The notes under the pieces were generated by a model. It was not told the origin of the DNA. It did not search any database and saw nothing but the letters and a program-made list of their open reading frames with translations. The position numbers were made by a program, and so were the translations under genes. From positions 1-20,252 of IMG/VR virus record IMGVR_UViG_3300008627_000081: a DNA stretch of 20,252 nt; one strand, 5' to 3'. The number at the start of each line of letters is the position of its first letter. Within the stretch, counting starts at the first letter, position 1. This DNA is from a virus. This document shows positions 1-8,724 of the stretch, piece by piece.

Positions 1-1068
1 ATAGAAGCATTGGTTTCATTTTTTGGTGGTGAAAATGGAATGTTTACAAAGGGATTTCAGAAGGTTGGTAATCTTGTTACCGCTGCAACTGGACAAATGG
101 AAAATATAGAAGAAAATAATGTTACTTTGACAGTTGAACAAGTCAGTGGTGTTTTGGGAAATGATGAGGATACAGTTGCAGATGCAGATAGAAATTTTGT
201 AGATCAATTTGAGGTCAATGATTTTGTTGTGGGACCAAGAGTTAAGTTTGGTGCAAGAGTATTAGGATATGTATCTAAAGTGAATAGTACAGAAACTCCA
301 AACACAAATGAAGTTTATCAAAAACAAGAATTGGTAATAACAGGTGCAACTGAATTGGATGCAATTGGATTTCGTAATCTTGGTACTGGCGCTACTCTCC
401 AAACAGCACAATATGTTAAAGCAGAAAAAAAATATGTAGATGATAATTCTGGCAAACCAATTTCGGGTAGTTTTTATAATAGTTACAAATATATTGAAGA
501 ATTATCAACTACAGAAGCAAAAGAAGCACTCACCAAAGTTGAAAGAAAATCTAATGATCCTTTTTTATCGGAAGTATCAAAAGAAGATGTTACTGAAAGT
601 TATAATGGTAAAATTTTGAAGAAAACAGTAGTAGGTAAAATAGAAACGCCCAAATTACAAAAGGCTCCACCACCTAATTTCAAGGCCGCAAAACTGGAAG
701 ATTTGATTGGAGATTTTAATGCATTTTTTGGTGCAATCAATTCTCTTGCAGATACGTTAAGAAATATTGCAGGGGATTCTTCTACTGCACTTGATGAAAT
801 TATTGCATTTCTTGAATCAAAAATAAAAGAGTTGGATGAAATCAATAACTCTTTACAAGCAGTTCTTAAACTTTTTACAATTGGACTTCCAAAGGGTGGT
901 GTTTATGTTCTTTCAATACCATCAGCTGTAGGAGGAAACGACCTTATTAAATCAGCATTGAGTGGTGCATCTAACAAACCACCAGATGATTTAGACTTTG
1001 CAGTAGGATTCTTTATGATGGGTGGTGGTCCAAGTATGAAAGTTCTTAATACTTTACTCAACTCTTAA
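1..1068 (+). CDS. 3' part of a phage structural protein, function unknown
   Basis: This reading frame is open at the left edge, so at least 355 residues of the C-terminal part of a longer protein are visible; the TTG at 10 and ATG at 40 lack a good ribosome binding site and are probably internal. The visible part has an acidic, beta-prone N-terminal stretch, then a Lys/Glu-rich linker with Pro-rich KAPPPNF, then a predicted long helical segment at about residues 234-294. It ends in a small Gly-rich domain with GGVYVLSIPSAVGGNDL and VGFFMMGGGPSMKVL. Similar short endings (small residues, GG, 'GGP', Leu-rich end) occur in some phage tail or baseplate proteins, but I do not recognise a named family. 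It lies 23 bases upstream of gp25, so a tail or baseplate role is inferred from position only. A gp5-type hub lysozyme is not supported: no lysozyme motif or VxGxxxxx helix repeat is visible. Confidence 0.75.
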   Translation: MEALVSFFGGENGMFTKGFQKVGNLVTAATGQMENIEENNVTLTVEQVSGVLGNDEDTVADADRNFVDQFEVNDFVVGPRVKFGARVLGYVSKVNSTETPNTNEVYQKQELVITGATELDAIGFRNLGTGATLQTAQYVKAEKKYVDDNSGKPISGSFYNSYKYIEELSTTEAKEALTKVERKSNDPFLSEVSKEDVTESYNGKILKKTVVGKIETPKLQKAPPPNFKAAKLEDLIGDFNAFFGAINSLADTLRNIAGDSSTALDEIIAFLESKIKELDEINNSLQAVLKLFTIGLPKGGVYVLSIPSAVGGNDLIKSALSGASNKPPDDLDFAVGFFMMGGGPSMKVLNTLLNS

Positions 1069-1091
1069 TAAACATAATAAATAATAATACT

Positions 1092-1481
1092 ATGTCCCTA
1101 TCAACAAGAACATACAAAGACCTTGCATTTTCAATGTTTGCAAACCCTATGAACGGAGACATTGGAAAATCTACTGGTGCAACTGCTGTTAAACGTGCAA
1201 TCGTTGGAATACTCAAGACCAATTTTAATGAACGAGTATTTCAACCAGAGTTTGGTTCTAACATTCGTGCTCTTTTGTTTGAACCAATGAATCCAATCAC
1301 AGAACAACGAATGAAGACAGAGGTTGAAGAAGCAGTCAAGAGACACGAACCAAGAGCAACAGTCATTGGTGTTACAGTAGAAGGACAAGAGGAACAAAAT
1401 CGTTACGTGGTAAAGGTTCTTTTTAATCTATCTTCAGAAGCAGAACCACAAGAATTAGAAACCTATTTTGAACGAGTATAA
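1092..1481 (+). CDS. 25: Baseplate wedge subunit gp25 (gp25/TssE-like)
   Basis: The product is 129 residues, close to T4 gp25 (about 132). Family features are visible: the N-terminal motif DLAFSMFANPMNGDIG, the block AIVGILKTNFNERVFQPEFG, then IRALLFEPMNP, and the EPR core motif at residues 86-88 (HEPRATVIGV). In T4, gp25 joins the wedge to the sheath at the baseplate top, and its relative TssE does the same job in type VI secretion; family members are often labelled lysozyme-like although the role here is structural. The stop overlaps the start of gp6 by one base (TAATG), so the two are probably translationally coupled. The leader is AT-rich with no clear Shine-Dalgarno sequence. Confidence 0.95.
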   Translation: MSLSTRTYKDLAFSMFANPMNGDIGKSTGATAVKRAIVGILKTNFNERVFQPEFGSNIRALLFEPMNPITEQRMKTEVEEAVKRHEPRATVIGVTVEGQEEQNRYVVKVLFNLSSEAEPQELETYFERV

Positions 1482-3358
1482 TGGCAGAAATCACGAAACT
1501 CAACATTACAGAATTAGATTTTGATGCTATTAAGAATAACCTAAAAGATTACTTTGCATCACAAAGTGAATTTTCTGACCACGATTTTGATGGATCTGCA
1601 ATTTCGGTGATGTTGGATATTCTTTCTTACAATACTCACTATAACGCATATTACATGAATATGCTTGCAAGTGAAGCATTTTTGGATTCTGCACAATTGA
1701 GAGATTCAGTTGTTGCAAAGGCCTCAATGTTGGGATACACACCAAGGTCTGCAAGAGGTTCAAAAGCAAATGTTGCGATTACTGTCACACCAGGCGATTC
1801 TCCTGCAACTATTACCATTGACAAGAATACACAATTTACATCAACTGTCAATGGAACATCGTATGTTTTCTGTACATCAAACTCTCATACAATCACACCA
1901 GCGGATGGGGTTTATACTGCATCGGGAGTGGAGTTGACACAAGGAGTTCCAGTTACATTCAGATACACGGCGAATACTGCAAATACAGAGCAAAAATTTT
2001 TACTTCCAAATGAAAACACAGATACAGATTCACTTACAGTAACAATACAAGAATCGGCGACTGATACAAACACAGCAGTTTATACATTAGCAACAGACAT
2101 AACAACAGTCAACTCCACTTCTAATGTTTATTTCTTGTCAGAGGACACAAGTGGTCAGTTTAAGGTTGAGTTTGGAGATGGTGTTCTGGGAAGAAAACCA
2201 ATCACAGGAAATATTGTTCTTCTTGCTGGTCTTGTAACAGAAGGTGCAGATGTAAATGGTGCAAACACCTTCTCAGCTTCAGGTACAGTCGGTGGATACT
2301 CTACTGTTTCGGTTGCAACATCAAACGCTGCGGTAGGAGGTTTAGACAAAGAAACATTGGAGAGTATTAAGTTCAATGCACCAAAGAACTTTGAAACACA
2401 AAATCGTGCAGTCACAACTGATGATTATAAGTCAATTGTGGAAGGAGAAGTTTCTGGGTTGGATAGTGTTTCTGTTTGGGGTGGACAGGACAACGAAACT
2501 CCAGCGTTCGGAAAAGTTTATATTTCTGCAAAACCATCGGGTGCAACTGCATTATCAACATCTCAGGTTGCACTTATAAAATCAGCCGTATCAGATTATA
2601 ATATCTTGTCAATCACACCAGAAGTTGTGGACCCAGACATCATTGACTTGATTATGAGTATCACAGTAAAATATGATTCACGACTAACAACATTATCATC
2701 TGGGGCTGTTGCAGAAAAAGTTGTTGCAACAATTAATAATTACAGAACACAGAATTTGTTGAAGTTTGGTTCTATTTTCAGATATTCGACTTTGTCAACG
2801 AAAATTGACAATACAGACACTTCAATCATTAATAATTTGACAACAATTACTGCAAAGAAGGGTATTGTTCCTTCAACAACTGCAAATAATGCTTATACGT
2901 TGAGTTTTAATAACCCCATTTATAGTGAATCAACTACTTATGAAGGTGCAGTAACATCAACAGCATTTTCTTATACGGATGCGGCTGGAAATACTTACAG
3001 TTCTGCATTTTTTGATGACGTAGATGGAGTAATGAGAATATATTATCTTTCTGGTTCAACAAAGGTTCTTCTTTCAAACAATGCTGGTACTGTAACTTAT
3101 TCAAATGGACACATTGCATTATCTTCCTTCAAACCAAATTCGTTCACAGGTTCTAAACTTGATTTTACAATCAAACCTTCTGTTAATGATTTGATTCCAA
3201 TTAGAAACCAACTTTTTGATATTGCAAATACGAATATTACTATTACAATGCAAGATGATGCTGGAACAGGAACAACTGTAACTTCTACAAGTGCAACTGG
3301 AACTGTTTCTTCGACCACAACTGGAACTTCATCTGGTACATTAAGTACAACCTATTAA
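1481..3358 (+). CDS. 6: Baseplate wedge subunit gp6 (baseplate J-like)
   Basis: The product is 625 residues, against about 660 for T4 gp6. The N-terminal block FSDHDFDGSAISVMLDILSY and the following NTHYNAYY...LRDSVV...LGYTPRS match the T4 gp6 pattern (FLDYDFEGS...LLAYNT...LRSSVV...GYLPTS, as recalled). Later come FKVEFGDGVLG, a GADVNGANTF block, then NFETQNRAVTTDDYKSIVEG and GKVYISAKPSG, which follow the gp6/J-like core order. The last 30 or so residues are almost only Thr, Ser and Gly, a low-complexity tail not typical of T4. In T4, gp6 dimers form the inner baseplate ring, bridging gp25, gp53 and gp7. The start shares its A with the gp25 stop codon. Confidence 0.95.
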   Translation: MAEITKLNITELDFDAIKNNLKDYFASQSEFSDHDFDGSAISVMLDILSYNTHYNAYYMNMLASEAFLDSAQLRDSVVAKASMLGYTPRSARGSKANVAITVTPGDSPATITIDKNTQFTSTVNGTSYVFCTSNSHTITPADGVYTASGVELTQGVPVTFRYTANTANTEQKFLLPNENTDTDSLTVTIQESATDTNTAVYTLATDITTVNSTSNVYFLSEDTSGQFKVEFGDGVLGRKPITGNIVLLAGLVTEGADVNGANTFSASGTVGGYSTVSVATSNAAVGGLDKETLESIKFNAPKNFETQNRAVTTDDYKSIVEGEVSGLDSVSVWGGQDNETPAFGKVYISAKPSGATALSTSQVALIKSAVSDYNILSITPEVVDPDIIDLIMSITVKYDSRLTTLSSGAVAEKVVATINNYRTQNLLKFGSIFRYSTLSTKIDNTDTSIINNLTTITAKKGIVPSTTANNAYTLSFNNPIYSESTTYEGAVTSTAFSYTDAAGNTYSSAFFDDVDGVMRIYYLSGSTKVLLSNNAGTVTYSNGHIALSSFKPNSFTGSKLDFTIKPSVNDLIPIRNQLFDIANTNITITMQDDAGTGTTVTSTSATGTVSSTTTGTSSGTLSTTY

Positions 3359-3367
3359 TAGAGAATC

Positions 3368-6300
3368 ATGTCTGCAAAAGTCACTGCAAAAGCTGTTTCA
3401 CAAGTATCGGAACAACTTCCTTCTTTTATAGGTGAGGACTATCCTCTTTACGAAAAATTTATCAAAAATTATTTTGAGTTCCTTGAGACAATTGTTGTAC
3501 CATACGAAATTGTAACAGGATATGAAGATGCATATACTTTTATAGTTGGTGAAACAGTCACAGGTCAGACATCTGGTGCAACTGCTGTCGTAAAAGGAAC
3601 TGGTGCTAATTCTGGTCTTAATAAACTTTTTTTAGAACCAACAAATACACTTGATTTTGTTGTCGAAGAAACTATAGTTGGTAGCACTTCTTCTGCTTAT
3701 GGAAGTGTAACATCTCTTACACGAAACCCTGTCAATGCTCTAAAACTTTTTACATCTTTAATTGATCCTTCTCAAACAACAGAAGGTGTTCTTGAATTTT
3801 TCAAAAAAGAGTTTTATCCAAATATTAGAAATTCTTCTACTACAGACCTAAGAAAATTTATACAACACCTCAAAAATTTCTATCGGTCTAAAGGAAGTGA
3901 AAACTCTTTTAGGACATTGTTTCGTATTCTTTATGGACAAGAAAATGTAGATTTTTATTTTCCGAAAACTGACCTACTCAAAGTATCAGATGGTAAATGG
4001 TCGCAAGACATAATTGTTCAGTTAATTTTTGATTCAAATTATCTTTCTTTCAATGGTCTTACAATCACTGGTGGTTCATCTGGTTCTACAGCATTTGTAT
4101 CTAATATTACTGACAGAAAACTTGGCACTATTCCAATCATAGAACTTGTCCTTACAAATGCAAGTGGAACTTTTACTCTTGGTGAAACAATTACTGCAAC
4201 AACAGCTGCAGGAACAGTTATTTCTGCTACTATCACAGGACAATTGACAGACATCACAATCAACGATGGTGGTGCAGGGTATAATAATGATGATGAAATA
4301 ACAATTACAGATTCTACACTTCAAGGTTTTGGGGCTGCAGCTACAGTCGCAAATACATCTGGTGATGAAGTTACCATTATGACATCAACAAATGATGGTA
4401 ATGGTTATGAAGTCGATGATACATTTACATTTGATAATACAGGAACAAATGCAGATGTAACAGCAGAAGCAAAAGTCACGGAACTCAAAGACACTTATGA
4501 TCTCAGTGTTATTACTTCTCAACTATTGTCTGCGGTAGAAACCATTTCATTTAACCTAGCGGGTGCATCTACAATATTACCTTTCAATGTTGCAGTCCAA
4601 GCAGGATTTTTGATTGCAGATAATGCTACTTTTGCAAGTGCAACAAAAGTCGGAGAAGTTGTCTCTATCACAAATTCAGAGATAACAGTTTATGATCGAG
4701 CAAACGAGGCGCCTGGAGCACAATATACCAATTCGGGTCAAACCGCAGCTCTTCCGAAAACCTATGTAGCATTTGCAGATGCAGATACACTTTTTCTTTT
4801 TGATGAAAATGAAACTCCGATTACTGGAGCACAATCTGTAAGTATAGATGATGCATCATTTACAACTGTAACTTCTGATATTCTTCTCAATGGTTCTTTT
4901 GGTGCAGATTTTAATAATGCGGCGATAGGTTCGAGCATTCAAGATGCAATGACATTTGAAACCAAGACCTTTGGAAGAATTAATGCGGTTTCAATTACAT
5001 CTCATGGAAGTGGTTATGAATCAGTCCCAACTATAAGTATCACAAATGATTATTATGAAGACCTATTTGAACCAGATGCTACTTATGGTGGACTCAAGGG
5101 AAAAAATGCAGCCTTTACAATTGGAACACTTGGTGGTGAAATTATTGAGATTACAATTAGTGAGGGAGGATTTGGTTATATCACAGACCCAACTGTAACT
5201 GCATCAACAAATGCTTCCTCAACAGGTTCTACTTCTGCAAATCTCTCACCAGTATTGACTGCAACAAGAACGAAAACTGGTGTATTTACAGATGATTCAG
5301 GCAAACCAAGTTCACAGAAAAAAATTCAGGACAATGATTATTATCAAGATTTTTCTTATGTAATTCAAACATCTGATTCAATCGATGTATGGAGACAAGA
5401 TGTTCTTAAATTATTGCATCCTGCTGGTATGAAATTATTTGGTGAAGTCGCTATTGCAACATTGTTAAATGCGACAATTTTTGATAGAGGTTCTAATAAC
5501 ATCAATTCAACACTTGAAAATGGTTTATCACAATATCGTGAACTTTCTTTACAGTTAATAACAGAAATTCTTGATAATCTTTATGTGACAGCTGAAGTTG
5601 AAATGAATAAAGAGGTGCAAATGGACCTCTTTGCGGACAATTCAATTTATTATGAAAATTCTGGTGATGACCCTTTCTTATATTATGAAGATGGTGCAAT
5701 TATTATAATGGAAGATGGAGATGATCTTCTCACAGAAAGTGCTACTGAAATTACAAATAGTCAATTCACTTCAATTGCATCTGCAATTATTGAGTATTTA
5801 CAAACAATCCTTTCTACAAATGGATTGCCGGCCGAGTTCTTTTCTTTGTTATCAATTAAGAATGTAACAACTGTAGTGAATGACCCAAATTTACATTTAG
5901 AGTTAGGGAGTAATGAAGATGGTGGTGTTATTCTAAAGGAAGATGGAACAAATTTGTTAGCAGAAGAACCAAGAACAAAAATAATCACTTCGGAACCACA
6001 CTATTTTCATGTGAACGATGAAATTTACTTGAATGAATTTGAAGGGACAAATGTTGACCAGTTAAATGGCAAGTTGTTTTCTGTATCAGATGTTGATATT
6101 GAAAATTCTACTTTGTTGATGGAAGATGAAGACAACATAATGCTCGAGTCAGAAGATGGTTCAATCTTGAGTGAAGAAATATCAATCTTTACTTTGAGTG
6201 ACCCAATTTCATTGACAGATTATGGAACTATAGATGTTCCAACTGATGATGTTGATACATCTAATGTAACTATTACAACAAATGGTAATGTATATCGTTC

Positions 6301-6856
6301 TGGGAAAACAGCCTCTTCTGGATTGCCAATACAATTATTGAACAAAGAATATATTGGAGAATATTCCGATTATGAAATAGACCATTATACTTATCATTAT
6401 TTTTCTGGTGATTTGTCTTCTATTTCAAGTGATACTTATCTTCAATTTGACCCATATGACATAATTGTAGACCAAAATGGGTTGCTCTTGGAAGATGGTG
6501 ATGAAATTCTCTTGGAAGATTCATTTCCATCAACTCATGCTTCTTATAGTGGTACATCTTCGGGATTGGGGAAATTAATAGAAGAAGAGATTGTTTTATC
6601 TGCTGAACATTTTGATGGTAGAATTACTTTGACAGAAGCAGAAACAAAAGTTGTTCTTGGGTCTTATCTTAAAGATGAGACAACCGCAGGAGAAGACAAT
6701 ATATTACTTGAGGATAACGAAAAAATAGAAATTGAAAATTCAGGATTTCAAAATGGAGTATTAACTTTTGATCAACCATTTGATTATGTGAGACAATCAG
6801 GCACAAACGGATTTGGATATTTTAAACATAGAGTTGACCAAAGAGTTTCCGTATAA
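3368..6856 (+). CDS. 7: gp7-type baseplate wedge protein with beta-module insert and acidic repeat tail
   Basis: The product is 1162 residues and sits between gp6 and gp8, the place of T4 gp7 (1032 residues). Three blocks resemble the C-terminal half of T4 gp7: an N-terminal FIGEDYPLYEKFIKNYFEFL (about 18-37), FYRSKGSENSFRTLFRILYG (171-190; T4 has FYSTKGIEASYKFLFKVLYN as recalled) and IDVWRQDVLKLLHPAGM (672-688; T4 has SRWKSDVIRFVHPVGF). The second and third are separated here by about 480 residues of beta modules of the GETxTG...SGA and GxGY kinds. The N-terminal propeller-like half of T4 gp7 is absent. After residue about 770 comes an acidic tail with ED-G/D repeats, absent from T4 gp7 as I recall it. 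The assignment as gp7 rests on these motifs plus gene order; 'virion structural protein' is the cautious alternative. The start has only a weak GAGA upstream, and the stop codon lies inside a late promoter for gp8. Confidence 0.82.
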   Translation: MSAKVTAKAVSQVSEQLPSFIGEDYPLYEKFIKNYFEFLETIVVPYEIVTGYEDAYTFIVGETVTGQTSGATAVVKGTGANSGLNKLFLEPTNTLDFVVEETIVGSTSSAYGSVTSLTRNPVNALKLFTSLIDPSQTTEGVLEFFKKEFYPNIRNSSTTDLRKFIQHLKNFYRSKGSENSFRTLFRILYGQENVDFYFPKTDLLKVSDGKWSQDIIVQLIFDSNYLSFNGLTITGGSSGSTAFVSNITDRKLGTIPIIELVLTNASGTFTLGETITATTAAGTVISATITGQLTDITINDGGAGYNNDDEITITDSTLQGFGAAATVANTSGDEVTIMTSTNDGNGYEVDDTFTFDNTGTNADVTAEAKVTELKDTYDLSVITSQLLSAVETISFNLAGASTILPFNVAVQAGFLIADNATFASATKVGEVVSITNSEITVYDRANEAPGAQYTNSGQTAALPKTYVAFADADTLFLFDENETPITGAQSVSIDDASFTTVTSDILLNGSFGADFNNAAIGSSIQDAMTFETKTFGRINAVSITSHGSGYESVPTISITNDYYEDLFEPDATYGGLKGKNAAFTIGTLGGEIIEITISEGGFGYITDPTVTASTNASSTGSTSANLSPVLTATRTKTGVFTDDSGKPSSQKKIQDNDYYQDFSYVIQTSDSIDVWRQDVLKLLHPAGMKLFGEVAIATLLNATIFDRGSNNINSTLENGLSQYRELSLQLITEILDNLYVTAEVEMNKEVQMDLFADNSIYYENSGDDPFLYYEDGAIIIMEDGDDLLTESATEITNSQFTSIASAIIEYLQTILSTNGLPAEFFSLLSIKNVTTVVNDPNLHLELGSNEDGGVILKEDGTNLLAEEPRTKIITSEPHYFHVNDEIYLNEFEGTNVDQLNGKLFSVSDVDIENSTLLMEDEDNIMLESEDGSILSEEISIFTLSDPISLTDYGTIDVPTDDVDTSNVTITTNGNVYRSGKTASSGLPIQLLNKEYIGEYSDYEIDHYTYHYFSGDLSSISSDTYLQFDPYDIIVDQNGLLLEDGDEILLEDSFPSTHASYSGTSSGLGKLIEEEIVLSAEHFDGRITLTEAETKVVLGSYLKDETTAGEDNILLEDNEKIEIENSGFQNGVLTFDQPFDYVRQSGTNGFGYFKHRVDQRVSV
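4256..5210 (+). repeat. GxGY-type beta modules inside the gp7-type gene
   Basis: At least four copies of a short module of the form [I/V]xI-x(2-4)-GxGY-x(3)-[D/P]-x-[I/F/V] are visible in the protein at about residues 297-315 (DGGAGY), 338-355 (NDGNGY), 541-558 (SHGSGY) and 595-613 (EGGFGY). They are protein-level repeats with diverged DNA. A second module type, GETVTGQTSGATAVV at about 56-70 and FTLGETITATTAAG further on, lies upstream. Related GxGY modules occur in the gp8 and DUF4815 proteins. Confidence 0.6.
5681..6739 (+). repeat. Dispersed acidic ED-G/D repeats in the gp7-type protein tail
   Basis: Five clusters of a hydrophobic-acidic motif, roughly hhhEDGDxhhhE, are spread through the C-terminal third: residues 772-791 (YYEDGAIIIMEDGDDLLTES), 849-867 (GVILKEDGTNLLAEE within it), 916-937 (LLMEDEDNIMLESEDG within it), 1037-1051 (NGLLLEDGDEILLED) and 1110-1124 (DNILLEDNEKIEIEN). 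Each looks like a hydrophobic strand, an acidic turn, and another hydrophobic strand, often ending in Glu. Spacing between clusters is irregular, about 60-120 residues, so this is not a tandem array. Confidence 0.75.
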
Positions 6857-6859
6857 ATA
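6852..6859 (+). promoter_or_regulatory. T4-type late promoter before gp8
   Basis: TATAAATA is an exact match to the T4 late-promoter -10 element. It overlaps the TAA stop codon (6854-6856) of the gp7-type gene and lies 27 bases before the gp8 GTG start. T4-like phages read such sites with the gp55 sigma factor and sliding clamp. Position and exact match make it plausible; no transcript data support it. Confidence 0.65.
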
Positions 6860-6875
6860 TAGTAGAATAAACTTT

Positions 6876-6880
6876 AGGAG
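6876..6880 (+). promoter_or_regulatory. Strong ribosome binding site selecting the GTG start of gp8
   Basis: AGGAG lies 6 bases before the GTG at 6887. It is the clearest Shine-Dalgarno sequence in the window and decides the non-ATG start; the next in-frame ATG is about 18 codons later, inside the conserved N-terminal block of gp8. Confidence 0.75.
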
Positions 6881-6886
6881 AAAAAA

Positions 6887-8719
6887 GTGGCCGCATTAGT
6901 AACACAAAATTTTAGAGTTCACAACGCAAAGCAGTTTCGTGAAATGTTTGACGAAACTGAACTGTTTGGTGGAACTTCAGTAACGGATGCACAAGGATTG
7001 TTGAATACAAATGTGTATCTTTTCATCGGAAAATCAAATGCATGGTCTGGGTCTTTTAGTGACACAAGTGTACCCAACCCTGCAACAGCTGCAAATCCTT
7101 CTTCGGATACGACAGCAAACACATCTTATACTCATTGGAAGGACATGATTGCGGCCAAGAAAGTAGCTTCCTCTGATGTAAGTCATGTTGTCACTAGACA
7201 TAATTGGACTTCTGGTAGACATTATTCAATGTACGACCACACAGAAACAATGACAAATCTCCTAGCAGAAAGAACAGGTCAAACAATCAGCACTGGAACA
7301 GGAACTTTGTATCCAATGTACGTGATGAATAGTAACTTCAATGTTTACAAATGTCTTTTTAATAACAAGTCAGAAGCAGGAGTTCCACAACCATCAACTA
7401 CAGAACCAACAGCGACAACGACAACAGCAGGAGCTCCTGCTGCAATTGCAGATGGATATATTTGGAAATATATGTATTCTATTTCTGCAGCGGATTCTCT
7501 CAAGTTTGTGACATCGGGATATATTCCTGTTAAACAACTTCGTGATGCAAATGCACTTGGAAATACTGGAACCGCTGGTGGGTTGGGAACAGGCGGAACA
7601 AAAAATGATGGATCTGACCAAGCGACAATCGAATATAATGCAGTAGATGGAGCTTTAGACGTATTTGTAATCTCTAATGATGGTGCTAATTATCATTTTG
7701 AAAACAACATTTCAATTGCATCGGGAACAGGGACTTCACTTGTTCTTTCTTCATCAGGATTGACAACAGATGATTACTATAATAATTCATCGGTATATTT
7801 CACTTACTCTGGTTCATCATATGTAAGAAAAGTCACAGATAGTTCTTATAATGCTGGAACGTCACAAATGACCCTTACTCTTGATTCTACTTTAGGAGTA
7901 ACGTTATCTGGTACACTTACCGCAAATGTAGCACCTTTTGCAAGAATTATTGGTGACGGACACGGACAAGAAATTGTTCTGACTGCAAATAGTTCAGCCG
8001 CAAATTCAGTTGGTGGTGTTACTATTGTAAACTCAGGAAACAGTTTTACAACAGCGTCTCTTGACGTTTTACAACAAGGAACAGGTGCAGGAGCGAGCGC
8101 AGTCGTTACACCTATTATTCCACCAAAGGGTGGTCATGGATATGACTCAGTAACAGAATTGGGTGGATATTTCATAATGATCAATTCAAAACTAACTCAA
8201 GATGAATCTGGAACTTTCACCACCACAAACGATTTTCGTAAGATCGGATTGTTGACAGATCCAAATACTGATGGTGCATTTACCAAGTATACTGGTACAA
8301 CAGCAACTCAAGCAAAAACATTTACTTTCACATCAAATACTGCTGCTATAAGTGAGGATATCACAATTTCACAGAACAGTGTGGGTGCAAATGGTGCTAC
8401 TGCTTATGTTGTTGATGTAAATGCTACTGCAAGTACAATAAGAGTTATTGATATTACCAATGGTGCAAACTCAAGTGTAGGGTATGACGGAAAGCCGGGT
8501 TCATTTCAATGTACAACTTCTAATGCTGCAAGTGGATTTACTGGTGTAAGTGATGCAATAGCAACATTTACTTACACTGGTGGTTCCGCTGTCCTAACCA
8601 ATGTTGCAAATGGTTCAATGCAAATTGGTTCAGGTGATGTTATCTACATCGAGAATCGTGCTCCAGTTGCAAGAGCATCTGACCAAACAGAAGATATTAA
8701 ACTTATCATAGAATTCTAA
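6887..8719 (+). CDS. 8: Baseplate wedge subunit gp8, enlarged
   Basis: The product is 610 residues, against 334 for T4 gp8. The N-terminal part carries VYLFIGKSNAWSGSF, SYTHWKDMIAAKKV and the VVTRHNWTSGRHY block, which parallel T4 gp8 (FITFGRSEPWS, MWTHMMGTVKV, VIPRRDWGDTRY as recalled). It is followed by VYKCLFNN and DGYIWKYMYSIS (T4 VYRCL, DGYVWEYLFEI). The C-terminal end, DVIYIENRAPVARASDQTED, matches T4 MIYMENRPPIIMAMDQTEE closely. DFRKIGLLTDPN (about residue 446) matches T4 GFRQISIITNP. Between YIPV (about 218) and GGHGYDSV (about 415) there is extra beta-rich, Ser/Thr/Gly-rich sequence, most of it not present in T4. In T4, gp8 dimers bind gp7 and gp10 in the wedge. It starts at GTG and has its own late promoter and ribosome binding site. 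Confidence 0.95.
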   Translation: MAALVTQNFRVHNAKQFREMFDETELFGGTSVTDAQGLLNTNVYLFIGKSNAWSGSFSDTSVPNPATAANPSSDTTANTSYTHWKDMIAAKKVASSDVSHVVTRHNWTSGRHYSMYDHTETMTNLLAERTGQTISTGTGTLYPMYVMNSNFNVYKCLFNNKSEAGVPQPSTTEPTATTTTAGAPAAIADGYIWKYMYSISAADSLKFVTSGYIPVKQLRDANALGNTGTAGGLGTGGTKNDGSDQATIEYNAVDGALDVFVISNDGANYHFENNISIASGTGTSLVLSSSGLTTDDYYNNSSVYFTYSGSSYVRKVTDSSYNAGTSQMTLTLDSTLGVTLSGTLTANVAPFARIIGDGHGQEIVLTANSSAANSVGGVTIVNSGNSFTTASLDVLQQGTGAGASAVVTPIIPPKGGHGYDSVTELGGYFIMINSKLTQDESGTFTTTNDFRKIGLLTDPNTDGAFTKYTGTTATQAKTFTFTSNTAAISEDITISQNSVGANGATAYVVDVNATASTIRVIDITNGANSSVGYDGKPGSFQCTTSNAASGFTGVSDAIATFTYTGGSAVLTNVANGSMQIGSGDVIYIENRAPVARASDQTEDIKLIIEF

Positions 8720-8724
8720 AATAA

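Noticed and set aside
10-12. TTG at 10 as the true start of the first gene
   Set aside because: The frame is open to the window edge and no ribosome binding site precedes the TTG, so the gene most likely begins upstream.
1076-1083. AATAAATA just before gp25 as a late promoter
   Set aside because: It ends 8 bases before the ATG, so a transcript would start at or beyond the start codon; the region is AT-rich and a chance match is likely.
1092-1481. Lysozyme activity for gp25
   Set aside because: The family is often labelled lysozyme-like, but the visible EPR motif and gene order support the structural baseplate role; no catalytic claim can be made.
3256-3355. Thr/Ser-rich end of gp6 as a frameshift or sequencing artefact
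   Set aside because: The frame stays open and ends just before the next gene; Thr/Ser/Gly-rich sequence is frequent in all proteins here.
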